The notes below the pieces were generated by a model. It was not told the origin of the DNA. It worked only from the letters and a program-made list of their open reading frames with translations, and did not search any database. This document shows positions 45,965-58,323 of a stretch of DNA of 64,000 nucleotides, in pieces. This DNA comes from Mercurialis annua. Taxonomy: Eukaryota > Streptophyta > Magnoliopsida > Malpighiales > Euphorbiaceae. Position 1 is the stretch's first letter; the number at the start of each line of letters is the position of its first letter. The DNA lies in assembly GCF_937616625.2 (NCBI RefSeq), contig NC_065576.1, forward strand, positions 2,172,501-2,236,500, given 5' to 3'. The translations under genes were made by a program, and so were the position numbers.

Positions 45965-47610
45965 TTTGGGAACTGAGACTCAAGATTTTGATCAAAGAAT
46001 AAATCTTTATTTAAATTTTTTGAAGGGTTTTTTAATTTTAATGATCAATGAAAGAGAAAATTATCTTATTAAGGCGTGGCTTCGAAGGAAGAGAAGGAGT
46101 GATGAATATTTTTTATATGACTTTTTTTTTTGAAAGAAACGTTTTTTATGTGGCAGATAAGGATGAGAGACCGACCTTTTAATAAAAACAAATTAGAAAA
46201 ATTATGTATTTACGTGTAACTCTTCTGTTGGTGGATAACATATTTTAATATTATTTTTATTAAATAAGACATAAATTGGAACTCATATATGATTATTTTT
46301 GTATTAGTGGCGGAATAATTATGATTGAGGGGTTGTGAATGATTATGATTTATTTATTTTTCATAATTGATGTTATGTGGACTAAACAACTTTTTTTAAA
46401 ATATTTGGGTTAGAGAGAATGGTTGTATGAGAAATCGAATGTGTGATGACCTAGTACCTTAAGAATATTATTATTTAATTAGAAATAAATTTGAAAGGAA
46501 ATTTAAAAAAAAATTAGAGTGCACTATTTTTAATCTAATATTGATAGAAACAAATAAAAAATATTTAATCATTATTTCTCTTTTGATCACAACCAATTTA
46601 TTTATTTTCAATAACAAATAAACAAAATAATGTAACTATAAAATGTTAAGAAAATAGTACTACTCATAAACTTACAACGTAATTAAATTTATATATTGTT
46701 ATGGTTTTTTATAAATATCATATTATGTCGAAATTATAGTTTTAGTTAATTTGGATCGAGCAGAATAAAATATATAAAAAAATTCAAAAGGTTTTTATAA
46801 TTACTCTAAATTTACAATTCAAATACAAAATTTATGGTTAAGAAAAAGGAATTCTTCAAACTCTTTGTTCTTCATATATGATTTTTGTTTAGGGGATATT
46901 TTGTGAATTTTGTTGGTGTGTTCAATAATTTTGACATAGCAAACTATATAGGAAGCATCTAGGAAATTAGAAGATGTAAAGAATAATATAATTTGTTAAA
47001 TTATACAATCAAATATGTGTATGTGATAGATACCTACCTTTCTAAAGAAGAAAGGGGGCATGAAATACCTATAATTCCTTGTGGGAAATGAAACAATGGC
47101 TAATGAAATTCGTCATACATGGACCTTTGACTTTAATGGTTGGGCATAATAATTAGATCAATAGTAAGTAGTTTCTGTTTTGATCATGTGATATGCATTT
47201 TAATATGCAATGTTATTAGTTTTTATCATGTGTATAAGCTTTTTATTTTATTATAATAACAAGTGAATGAAAAATTAAGTGTAAGATTTTACTCTCAAGA
47301 AATGTAAGACTTTCAAGTGTAATTATAATTTTTTATTGTTAAACTATGTTTGTCAAAAAATATAATTGTCAATCACATTCAGATGAATATATCATAATAA
47401 AAAAGGGTTTTACTATTCGCTGCCCCTAATTATTTGATACCGCCCCTACAAAATACCTTTTTATCCTTCTTCCAAAAAAAAACTATTAACATGCGAATAC
47501 GTCGATTAAAATGACGGATAACGATTACAATTTGTCGAGTAACGAGTATCGACTTTCCGAAACAAGTTTTTTCGAGGTAAAATTGTTTTTTTTTTTCGTT
47601 TTTTTTTGCA

Positions 47611-47643
47611 GTGGGCCGACGCCAATTGGGGGTGTCGGCCCAC
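47611..47643. repeat. Short GC-rich hairpin
   Basis: GTGGGCCGAC at 47611-47620 pairs with GTCGGCCCAC at 47634-47643, with a 13-base loop. Confidence 0.85.
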
Positions 47644-47730
47644 TGGGGAGACGTCCCAAAAGGATGTCTCTCATCTGGGGGAACGTCCTTTTGGGATGTT
47701 TTCCCTGTTTGACGTCCCCTTTCCGGACAT

Positions 47731-47811
47731 ACGTCCCCTGTTGGCGTCAGCCCGGAGGACAGACGCCGCGTGGAGAAGTTCGTCCTCCGGGCTGACGCCA
47801 ACAGGGGACGT
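47731..47811. repeat. Perfect 30-bp inverted repeat with 21-base loop
   Basis: Left arm 47731-47760 (starts ACGTCCCCTGTTGGCGTCAG) and right arm 47782-47811 (its exact complement, ending CAACAGGGGACGT) would fold into a long GC-rich stem. Confidence 0.95.
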
Positions 47812-48712
47812 CCCGCCCGGAATTTTAAAAAAAAAAATTAAAACATTAAAACAACTAAAAAATTTAAAATAGAATACTTACCGGCGGTTTCCGACCTACG
47901 TCTCGCTCGAAATTTGACATTTTAACCGTAGAATATGGTTTTCATTTGATAGTTTGAGAGGATTTTTTTTTTAAATAGAGAAAGGGTGAAATAATAAAAT
48001 TAGAGGCGGTACCTAGTAAGCCATCAAGCACAATATAATTTAGATAGCCTGAATTTCCTTATTATGTTCATGTGTCTTATTGTTTTTAAGTAAAGAGTCA
48101 ATTCGGTTCCTAAATTTATAACTCAAAATTAAATAAATTACTTTCTATTATTTTGACAATTAATGCCAATTTTTCAATTTGTAAGTTAATTCATACAATT
48201 TTCTCTATTTTTAGGCCAATTAAGAATAGAATTGGGTTATTCTAATCCATACACTTGTTCATATTATATAATTTTATTCATAATTGACTCAAAAATAAAA
48301 AATAATTGTTCTTTTTCTTTGATGAAAAAAATTTTTTGTTCTTAATTGATAAAAATGATCGAAAGTGAGTTATTTTATTTGATTCGCAAATTCAGGAACC
48401 GGATCGATCCTTTACTCTATTACTTTCACTCTATTGCAATTTGCATGTGTTAGCTTTTCTCAATCTTATAGTTATGATCCTTCATTAGCTCATTCCATTT
48501 AGATGTTAGTATATGATTACTACATTTTCTAATTAGCTCACGTAGTTAGATATTATAATCTCCAATCATGGAAACAACATCAAAACCACAATATGTACTC
48601 AATATATATAATTAAAAAAGAAACAAAAATTACATTCTCAAGTCACTTCTCCAATAAAAAAAAGTAAATAAAAAATAATTCTAATAAAAACTTGATAACT
48701 TATTAATTGTTT

Positions 48713-50307
48713 TTAAGTTTTCTGAAGTTGAAGAGGATGAAGAATAGTGTGAATAGAATATAGAAGCAAAATTGCATAAGTAATGAGAGCAATAAAAGCA
48801 GCAGCTAATGATCCTGTAATTTGGTCACAATATTTAGGAACTTGACCACAGATGGGTAACCAGCCTGCATGCGAATTGCCTTTTTTTCCAACTTGAGCTA
48901 CGGCTAGTGCTGCTGATATGCTTGAACTCACCAACATTGTAAATACCTATACATTTTTCCAAAACAAAAAAAAAATACACTTGTGTATAATATAAGGTCT
49001 AATTGTCAAAAGAATGCTAAACTTTTACTTTTCTTTTTATTTTAACATCAGTTTTTGTAAAATTAATGTTTATTTTTAAAAATAGCATGTATAGTTAAAA
49101 TTATAGATAATCAATAAATCAAAAACCTTTATTAAAAAATAGGAAGAATGTAGAAAAAAGACCATTCAAGTTATTCAGAAAGAGCACACAATTCTTTTTA
49201 GTTTTTTCTTAGACACTTAGGTCCTTAATATTTTTAAATGATACAAATAAACCTCCATACTTGAAAAAAAAAACCATATAAATAATTAAATATATGAAGG
49301 GTTAAGTGTCCAAAAAAATAAATTAAAAGAGCTTTAGTGCTCTTTTCAAAAAGTCAAAGGGTCTTTTTGCAACATTAAAAAACGGTAAGAGCCTAAATGA
49401 CAAAAAAAAAACTAAAATACTTATGTACTCTTTTTAAATAACTTGAAAGGTTTTTTTTCTTCATCTTTATATGATTATAGAAAAATGCAGTGATGGAATA
49501 AATTGATGAAATGAGAAGGAAATATGCAGAAAATAAAATAATCATTTATATTATCGAATCTTTTATTTATTTATTTTTCTTAAAATACTACTCTTGTACC
49601 ATCGTATGTTTTTATATAATGAATAAACAAAATTGAAATCTAAATATTTAGTGAGAATCTCAATTCCATCTAATTTTTTTAGTTAATTATAAAAAAATTC
49701 ATTTTTTTTAATTTAATTAAATATAATCTATTTTGATTATCGTACTAAGTTGGAACGAAATAAAATCAATATATTTGAAAAACTTTCCCAATGAATATAA
49801 TCCGTCGCAATCCGTCGATGATGCACATTAATCATCAACGACGGATATATATCGGTCCATTGGTGATGCACATTACCGACGAATTCGATCAATTTATATG
49901 TTTTATAATAGTAATTTACTAGCAATAAAATCATTTCTTCATAAGTATGAATAACATTACCACATCAGTTGCCACAACTAATTGCCAAAGCTTATTTTCC
50001 GAAGGGAGAAACAGAATAACGAAACCATAGATGCTTACGATCGAATTTACAGCCACAAAGTATCTGAAAATTAAAATAAAAACAAATGTTTTCATTTTAA
50101 TCTCCAATAATAATATTTATCAAGCAAAATTAACATAAAAAAAAAAACTTACTTGAAAGCTGGTGTATCAGTATACTTAGCTTCATAAGAAATAGTGAAA
50201 AAAGAACCCGACTCATGACTGGTAGCCATAACAATTGCTGCTGCTAATGTACTACTGAATGCAATTAGCCTCAACAAAAGTGTACAAATTCTCTTAATTT
50301 TGGCCAT
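48713..50307 (-). CDS. CASP-like membrane protein, 1C group
   Basis: Exons 50307-50153, 50063-49961 and 48946-48713 give 163 aa, the usual size. CASP-like proteins are four-TM plasma-membrane proteins related to the Casparian strip scaffolds; most have unknown specific roles. Predicted TMs: about residues 10-30 ([20 protein letters not shown]), 53-72 ([19 protein letters not shown]), 78-103 ([20 protein letters not shown]) and 131-156 ([20 protein letters not shown]). The family-typical Arg in TM1 and Asp in TM3 are present. The second extracellular loop [19 protein letters not shown] matches the CASPL1C group as I remember it. A TATA-like site lies about 90 bases upstream of the ATG. Intron 2 (48947-49960) holds an inverted-repeat element. 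Confidence 0.92.
49153..49459. mobile_element. Inverted-repeat element in CASP-like intron 2
   Basis: Arms of roughly 70 bases: GAAAAAAGACCATTCAAGTT at left pairs with AACTTGAAAGGTTTTTTTTC at right with mismatches. No target duplication seen. MITE-like. Confidence 0.5.
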
Positions 50308-50393
50308 GAAATTAAAATTATTTGCAATTTACTCCAAAATGTTGAAATTAATGGTATGAAATTTGAGAAGGTAGCTAAGCTAATGGGATTTGG

Positions 50394-50403
50394 TATATAA
50401 AGG
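50394..50403 (-). promoter_or_regulatory. TATA box of the CASP-like gene
   Basis: Minus strand reads CCTTTATATACC about 90 bases before the ATG at 50307, a good position for a plant core promoter. Confidence 0.5.
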
Positions 50404-50409
50404 CAGATG

Positions 50410-51852
50410 AAGGATGGTGAAGTTTTTGAAATTAGTTTCTGCTTTGTTAGTTGAATTGTCTATCTGCCTACACTATATACCACCGTCCACTACTAAAATA
50501 AATCTATTTTTTTCTAATTTTTCTGCTACATAGACATTTTATTTTTAATAATGCATGCATTTCCGATTTACTTATTTTTAGCAGCTATTTGGGATCATGT
50601 ATCTCTTACTTTGTGCATGGTAAATTATCTAATTCTGATTTTTTCACATGAAGAAAGTAAAATTGTTCGTTTTGGTACTCTTACCGGAAATAAAATTGAT
50701 TATAAATTTAAGTCATAACACGGTGTTTTATAGAGACGTGTGATTGTATAGATCTCTTTAAATGTAACACAAAAAAAACTGAATAAGGTCAAGTTTGTAA
50801 TTTTTAATAAAAGCACTCTTCTTATAAAAAAATAAAATAAAAGCACTCTTAAAATAAATATTTTGTCTCATTTTACCCCTCAACTCTAATTTATACATCC
50901 CGCTTCAATTATTTTCTGTCATCTCAACTAGTAACTTTTAAATAACTCTTCAATAATTTTTTGTTAGTTCAACTGAGAAAGTAAAACGAGTTAAAATATC
51001 TATTTTAAGGGTGGTTCTTTTTCTTTTTTATCTAAAATCATAAACTTAACTTAACTTTATTTGATTATTTATACTAAATTTTGAGGAGCAAAATGAAATT
51101 TTATTCAAAAAAAAATCAAAAGCTTTCCTTCACATCTCTATGCTTGTCAGTGATGTATTTATGAAACCACACACACATACACACATTAAATTTTGAAAAA
51201 TATAAACAAAAGCTTACACTTTTATTTAATTAATGTGAACAAACTTAGCATTAGTTATAATTTTTCAAATCTCTTTAGTTTAGGGAACAAATAGATAGAA
51301 TTAAATTGAAAATGATTGAATTAGACTAGAGAGTTTTGCTTAATGTATAGAATTAAATTGAGAATGACTGGTTTAAACTAGAGAGTTTTGCTATTATTAT
51401 TCTATCTTAAATTCGTGCACCATCAAAAAAGTACAGTTGAAAAAGAATTGCAAATTTTGTAACAATTGCATTATTTGATCAAAATTAAAGTACATATTTA
51501 ATATATGAAATATAATGTTGATGTTTTTACATCTCATATATCAAATATAATAGAGGAAATTAGGCCCAGCACCACCAAAGGCCTAATTATTCTCACTTTT
51601 ACAGCCCGGTCCAGTTCATTAGAAATATACGATTCATACCTTCTTCTCTTCTTTTTACCGTTAAACATTTAGAGGATTACATTTTCTATCAAAACTCTGA
51701 TTTCCCCACTACATTTAAGCATTCATGTCTGCATGTGTTTGAAATTCGAATCCCACACACTTCTTTTTCAACCGCTCCAATTTTCTCAACTGTTTCTCCA
51801 CACTTAATCATCGTGTTCTTCATTTTTCAATTTTATTAGTTTTCTCTATACT
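50410..51852. other. Spacer between CASP-like gene and the MULE genes
   Basis: AT-rich, no gene. It includes a direct duplication with a 52-base period (51295-51392, units starting ATAGAATTAAATTG). The left end of the MULE should lie here but I could not fix it. Confidence 0.5.
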
Positions 51853-54800
51853 ATGGTGATTACTAGGTCTGTTTCCAAAAAATCTCCTAAATCTACGGCT
51901 GTAATGCCTAAAATTAAGAATCCTTCAAGCAAACGAAAGATTGAGTTTGCTGAGAGTAGTGGTCACAAAAGGAGAGTTGTTGTTGAAGACGACGATGATG
52001 ATTTCGAAAATGTTATAGTTTCGAAAAAAAAATTGCTAAATCTGTTCTTCCTTCTAGTTCAAAGGCTGTGCGTACCGTTAAGGTGACTTTTTCTTTTTAT
52101 AGTTTTAATTTTTTTGCATTTTCATGTATTTTGTTAGTTATTTAATAATTATGATATTTTATTTATTTTTGATTTGTGTTTTTATTTTTATTAATGATTA
52201 TTGTTATGTGTATTTGTTGATTTTAGCAATAATTTTTAAAAATAAAATTTTATTTCAGGATTTAGGAATTTTTAATTTTCATATATCGCAATTTTTTTCT
52301 GATTTAATTGTTTTGGTTATGATTAATTTTGAATAGCTAATTTTACAATTTATTAACCTATTTTATAGTTTACTTAATGTTAGTTAACGGTTTTCTATTG
52401 AGTTTTGTGGTTTTTCTGTGTTTGTATTTGCTATGTTTGGTTTTTCTTATTTTCCAAATTTAAGATAGGTTTACTAACTAGTTTCTTTCAGTCTACTATT
52501 TTTTTGTTCTTTTATGTTTTTTGTAATATATTGTATTCTTTTATTTGCATTTGTCCAGGAATGGGATTTTTTCATCAGGCCTGAAGATCATTTTCATTCA
52601 AAGGTTTCTCATAATGAGGGTGTTGATGTCATTTCTAATATTAAAAAGAATTTAACCCCTGAAACTTTGGAGAGATTTTCACAAACTTGTTTTGGAAAGT
52701 TTTTAAATATGCAAGAATTTTTAATTCAAGGCCAATTGATCCACTGTTTGCTTCTTAGAGAGGTAAAACAGCCTGTGTTTTATGAGTTATGGATCAAAGT
52801 TTCTGGTCAGTTGTTAAAATTTTCTATTGATGAATTTGCTTTAATAACTGGACTGAAATGTGTTGGTAGTGTTGATCTCAAGTTGTACAAAAATGAGACT
52901 TCTGATTTTAAAACTAACTGTTTTGGAAATATAAAGAAAGTTTCAAAAAAGTTTTTGGAATATAGTTTTCTTTCGAAGCGTTGGAGTAACGAGGAAGAGG
53001 CTTTTCAAATGGCTGTCTTGTATTTCATTGAAATATTTTTATATAATAACAAAAGTGAGTCAAATGTTCGTGATGCACATTTTAACCTTGTTTGTAGTGG
53101 TGACTTTGAAAATTTCCCATGGGGAAAAGATTTGTTTCATGCTACTTTGGAGTTTTTAAAAAGTAAACTCAGTTTATGGAAAAACTGTGATTTTTTAAAG
53201 AAAAAATCACGATCTTCTGATACCCGACCTTCAAGCCGATATGACGGATTCCCTTTGGCCTTCCAAACTTGGTTTTTCGAGTGTTGCCCTGCTCTCGAAG
53301 GTGGAATAGCTTCTTGTTGTGGAACTGAAATTCCTCGCATTTTGCGTTGGAAGGTTACAACTCTTCAGAGTTGGTCTTATTTGTGCCGAAACCTCTTTGA
53401 TCAATCTGCTGAACAGGTTTATATTTTATATACTTTAATTAAATTATATAGAGTTTGTTTATAAACCCTGGTTTTATATATTTATGTTAATAAACACTCA
53501 TACACTGTTGGAACACTGTTGGAACACTATTGGTATACTATTTAATAGAATTTGTTTAACAGTATGTATATTATCACGTAGCTGAGTTTATTTAACTGTT
53601 TTTTTATGTTGTTTGTCTTTTTTTGTTCAGTTAAAATTATGCAATATTACACCAACCGTTGAGGAGAGGACGTTGTTGAACTTAGAGGGGCTGTTTTTAA
53701 AAGGAAAGCGTAAAGTCGAAATGGAGCTAGAGGATAGTGAAGGAGTTAATTTTAAAACCAAAATTAATAAATTGGTTTTGAATCAGTCGAAGATGTTCAA
53801 TGAGTTTGCTGCTATCAAGACATTCATAGAGACTGAATTCTTTGATGTCAAGAATCAATTGGTTGAATTGAAAAGTCTAATCACTGCGGCTGCTCGTCGA
53901 GATACTGTCGAGGTAAACATTTAGTAATCCTTTGTTTTATAGTTAGTAAACTTTTTATGTAATTCATTATTTACCTTGTTATATTTTGTTTTTGATCTTT
54001 TGTGTAGGTGGATGCTCGTGGTCTTGTTTCTTCTTCAGAAGAAACTGTTAGTGAACATTCGATGAGAGTGAATCAAGAAAGCATTGATAACAAGGGTGAT
54101 GAGAATGAGCAGAATAAGAAAGTGGAAAGTAATGCGAACGATCCTACTGACATACCGAAAAGCGATGACGTCGGTGATTCTAAGGATCATATGAATGACC
54201 ATACTGATGACAGCGATGATAGCGGCAGTGAGGATAAGGTTGATCCGAATGAGACTCGCGATAGAGAGGAAAGTGATGATAGCGAAAATAGTGATGATGA
54301 CATGACAGATGATAAGAGTGAAAGAGATGACAGAGCAGGTGATATAAAAAAGGACGATGAGAGAAGGGATGGCTCAAGCTATGGGAATGCAGTTGACGAG
54401 AGGTTCAATTATGCGTACAAAGATCGTGAGGATGGTGAAAGTTCTGAAAAGAAAGTTGATGAGGGTAATGATGTATCAAAAGAGAATGAAAAAGTTAGAC
54501 AACGTAGCAAAAAGGTAATTTTTTCTAGGTATTTTTTATTAAATTATTTACTGGCTTTATATGGTTATTAACTTCTTTTTTTTTTTATGTAAGGCTGATT
54601 CTGTTGATAGTCGTCCTACTTTCAATCTTCTAGAATCAAGTACTCAAGGGACTCCTAGTACATTTGATTCAGTTGAAATAATGGGTCTTACCAAAGCTGT
54701 TGATCTTGCTGAAATAGAAGCCGGTCTTGTTTCTAATGTAATTATTTTTATTTTCCTGTTTCAATAATTATTATTTTTTTATTTAATGGTGTACTTATGG

Positions 54801-57111
54801 TTTACTAATAGTTTGCTAATTGAATTTTTTTTTTAAGGTTAATGCCGTTGATTCTTTTTTTGAAAAGAAAGTTGATGAGGGGATTAATGTGATGCAAAAG
54901 GGTGAAAATGATATCAAAGATAGCGAAAAGGTAGAATTGATTATCCTTACACTTTTTAATTAATTAACTTGTGCTTTTGTCATTCTTATTAATTTTTTTT
55001 TTTAAGGTTGATTTAGTTGATAGTCGTCCTACTCTCAATACTTTTGAAGCAAGTACACAAGGGACTTCTAGTACATTTGACTCAGTTGAAATACGTGCTA
55101 TCGATAAAGCTGAAAGAGACGCTATCAATAAAGCTCAAATAGACGCTGTTGATAAAGCTGAAAGAGACGCTGGTCTTCTTGGCAAGGTAATTTGTTTATT
55201 ACTTTTATTCTGATTTAAAGTAAGTTTTTTGACAAATTACTAACAGTATACCAATAGTTTACCAATAGTTTACCAATATATATTTTTTTTTGTTTTTTGA
55301 CTGTTATTAATATATAGTTTTTATTTAGAAGGTTTATGAAGTTGATGAGGGATTAGAGGATGAATCTATATTTGATGAAGCTTGTCTCAATGATCTTGCT
55401 TATGTTTGTGATCGTATTGAAAAACAAGCTGCTGATCGTATTGAACAACAAGCTGCTGATCAAGTTGCAAAAGAAGCTTCCGCTGGTCAAGTTGCAAAAG
55501 AAGCTTCCGCTGGTCAAGTTGCAAAAGAAGCTTCTGAGGTATTTATTAAAATTTAATAGTGAATAATAATTTATTGTTGTTTTTTTATAAATTAATTTTT
55601 TTAAATAGTTGCAGAAGGCTTCTTTGAAAGAAATTACTGTGTATCGAGGCAGTCCATCAGAGGTAGTATTTCAATTATATTTACTGTTTTTTTGTTATAG
55701 TAAGTAGGTTCTAAATAGTTACTAATAGTCTACTAATTAGTTTTTACAGTTATTTTTGTGATTTTATTTGATATAATAATAATAATAATGGCAGCAAATT
55801 TCAAAGATTGCCTCTGAGTTCAAAATTCCTTATGCAAAGCCACTAGCATTTATCAAGGCTAAAGAGAACGTAAAATGTGTGAAGAAACTGAATCCTCTTG
55901 ACGACAATGTTGATGGAGATATCCAATGTGCAGAACTACAAGATTTTGTTGATTGGATTCAGTGTGGCCTGAGGCCTGATCTTAAGTACGTTTTTCTATT
56001 TTTAAGTTTTATTATTTTAATGCATTATAAATATATTTTAACTGTTTTTTGTTTTGATATTTGTAGGAAAAAGTTTTATCTAGATAATGACAACATGATT
56101 CGACCAAGAATGGATTTTGGAGTGGAACATATTTGGAAAAAATCATGGTTTTATGCGATTAAGTGTAGTGGTCAATTTTTGACGTCATCTGTAAGTATTT
56201 TTACTTGTTTTATTATTGTGTTTAAGTACTACATTTGGTTTTAATTTCCATTTAACTTTTATTTACAGCATATCAATGTGGTTATGTATTACATCCGCAA
56301 GAAAGCCAAGTATAAGCTGTTAGATGGTTTGCGAATTACCACAACTGACTGTCTGTTTGACGATAGAATGTGTGCAACGTATGTGGCATATACAAAAAAG
56401 AAGAAGCATGATGTATCAACTGTCAGTGAGCGTGGTACTGTAGCTGATTTTATTCGTGGAGATAAGGTTCTTTGCAATACTCATTGGAAGGAAGTGGATG
56501 AGGTTCTTTTTCCCATACACGTGAACAGTCAGAAACATTGGATTTTGGGACGTTTGGTCTTTAAAGAGAGATGCATATATGTCTATAATTCCATGCAATC
56601 AGCTTTGTCGAGGGCTCTTGGAATCGAAGCAGCCACGAAATATTCAGTTCTCATTCCTCTGTTTTTAACTCGTATGAATATTTATCAAATGAGGAGCGAC
56701 ATTGATTTCAACTCTCCTGCTTATCAGAATAAGGATTTTTGTGATCCTTTCAATATTGTATCTGTTTCCAGCCTTCCAGAGCAACAAGAAACGTAAGTAT
56801 TTATATATTTATAGTTTTATATACATCTGCGTTTTTGTGCATTAAATAGGTCATTTGTTGATTATTAATTAAGTCTTTTTTTAAACAGTGATTGTGGAGT
56901 GTTCACTCTCGCGTTTGCAGAGCATTTGATTCATAATAAACCTATTCCGTTGACTCTGGATATTAATCGCTATCGGATGCGTCTCTCATATCTGTTGTAC
57001 CGATATGGCATGATGAAGAATGCAGAAAATATTTTTAGTGATGAAGAGATTGAATCGAAGAAGAACGATGAAAAAGCAACAAAAAAAGGGAAGAAAAAGG
57101 TGTCAGATTAG
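51853..57111 (+). CDS. MULE-borne Ulp1-like (C48) protease with DUF1985 region, one frameshift
   Basis: Exons 51853-52082, 52559-53416, 53631-53912, 54008-54514, 54594-54737, 54838-54930, 55007-55186, 55329-55538, 55609-55662, 55795-55985, 56067-56190, 56269-56792 and 56889-57111, all GT/AG, encode about 1206 aa. Exon 1 is 230 bases and is one base short of fitting exon 2, with a run of nine A at 52024-52032 as the likely place. Exon 2 resembles the DUF1985 domain common to MULE Ulp1 proteins. A long acidic, repetitive linker follows (exons 4-8). The C-terminal peptidase has QKHWILG (His), VYNSM where the catalytic Asp is expected, PEQQET (oxyanion Gln) and DCGVF (Cys). SUMO-protease activity is therefore doubtful. 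Such genes travel in Kaonashi-type MULEs; here it is convergent with the transposase. Confidence 0.85.
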
Positions 57112-57539
57112 TAAATGTTTAGTATAGTATGGATTTTTAATGGTATGTTTGAATCAGTAAAAGTTTAGTATAGCATGGATTTTAGTTAAACTAGTGTTTT
57201 TGGATTATTATGGGTTTTTTTTTGTATATAGGTTTTTTAAACCTATGAATGCTTTTACTTTAAACTAATGTTGTTCTAAATTTTTCTCTCTTTTAGCAAC
57301 CTTTTAGTTTTCTTTTAGAAAACAATATGTGATATTTAATTTTTGCCTTTTCTTATATGTTTCGATTATTTTATGTTTTTTTTTTCTATATAGATTTTCT
57401 AAAATTATGAATGCTTTTTTACTTTAACTAATGTTTTTTCAAATGTTTTTTAAAATTTTAGAAACTTGTTAGTTTGAATGTTTGTATTATTGTGTTTTAT
57501 CTCTTTTATGATGGAAAGATCAAAATAGTGTTAAAAGAG

Positions 57540-57890
57540 TATAAATTTTTGTTAGTTAACACTTAGTAAACAGTCAGTTACCATTTAACTTTTATATATA
57601 TATATATTCACTCTTTTAGTAATATATTAGTTAACCTTTAGTAAATTGTTAGCTACCACTTTGATTTCCTGACTATATTTAAGGATAAAGAAGTAACTAA
57701 GATTTAACTAAAAAATTGCTAAAGAGTATAAAAATTAATAAAAGAACATTAATTATTATAAATTTTTAACACTATAGATAATAGTTAGTTAATCATTAGT
57801 AAACTATTAGTTACCATTTAACTTTTTTGTATATAATATTCACTCTTTTAGTAATATGTTAGTTAACCCTTAACTAACTATTATCTATAG

Positions 57891-57956
<66 letters not shown>

Positions 57957-58130
57957 AAAAACTTAAGATAATAGTTAGTTAACGTTTAGTAAACTGTTAG
58001 TGACCATTTAATTTTTTTGTATATATAATGTTAGTTAACCCTTAACTCACTGAAATATATATAAAAACTATAGATAATAGTTATTTAACCTTTAGTAAAC
58101 TGTTAGTGACCATTTATATATACATGCAAA
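57540..58130. repeat. Degenerate repeat array in the MULE spacer
   Basis: About four diverged copies, near 57551, 57785, 57967 and 58078, of a unit containing TAGTTAACCTTTAGTAAACT followed by GTTAGTGACCATTTA, separated by TA-rich stretches. The same words recur in introns of both MULE genes. Confidence 0.75.
57892..57950. repeat. (AT)n microsatellite
   Basis: About 29 AT dinucleotides followed by an A run, in the spacer between the two MULE genes. Confidence 0.95.
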
Positions 58131-58323
58131 TTGTTAAAGAGTATAAAAATTAATAAAAGAACATTACTTAGTATATTTTTAAAATACTTAGTAAATTAGT
58201 ATTCAGATGCAAAATCAGTTTTTTATTAGTAAACATATGTAACTTGTTCACAAACAAACAATAATAGTGTCTAAAAAATTTCAATGATGTTTTATTACAA
58301 ATCAATTACTGAAAAATAACATT

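Larger units (their letters stand above)
47407..48020. mobile_element. Candidate element containing the GC-rich hairpin block
   Basis: TTTACTATTCGCTGCCCCTAA at the left and GGCGGTACCTAGTAAG at the right are loosely complementary, suggesting imperfect terminal inverted repeats around the GC-rich core. No target duplication was found, so the class and limits are uncertain. Confidence 0.35.
45965..48712. other. Spacer between FLOE1-like and CASP-like genes
   Basis: FLOE1 promoter side at the left, CASP-like 3' flank at the right. AT-rich except for the GC-rich block at 47611-47820. No convincing gene; the open frames across the GC-rich block read through hairpin sequence on both strands. Confidence 0.5.

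Noticed and set aside
47430..47872. Three open frames across the GC-rich hairpin block, with similar words (GLTPTGDV) on both strands
   Set aside because: The similarity comes from the inverted repeat itself; no splice or family evidence.
243..50307. A functional cluster of wall genes (mannanase, callose synthase, CASP-like)
   Set aside because: They are on different strands, separated by unrelated genes, and nothing in the sequence links their regulation; chance neighbours is the simpler reading.
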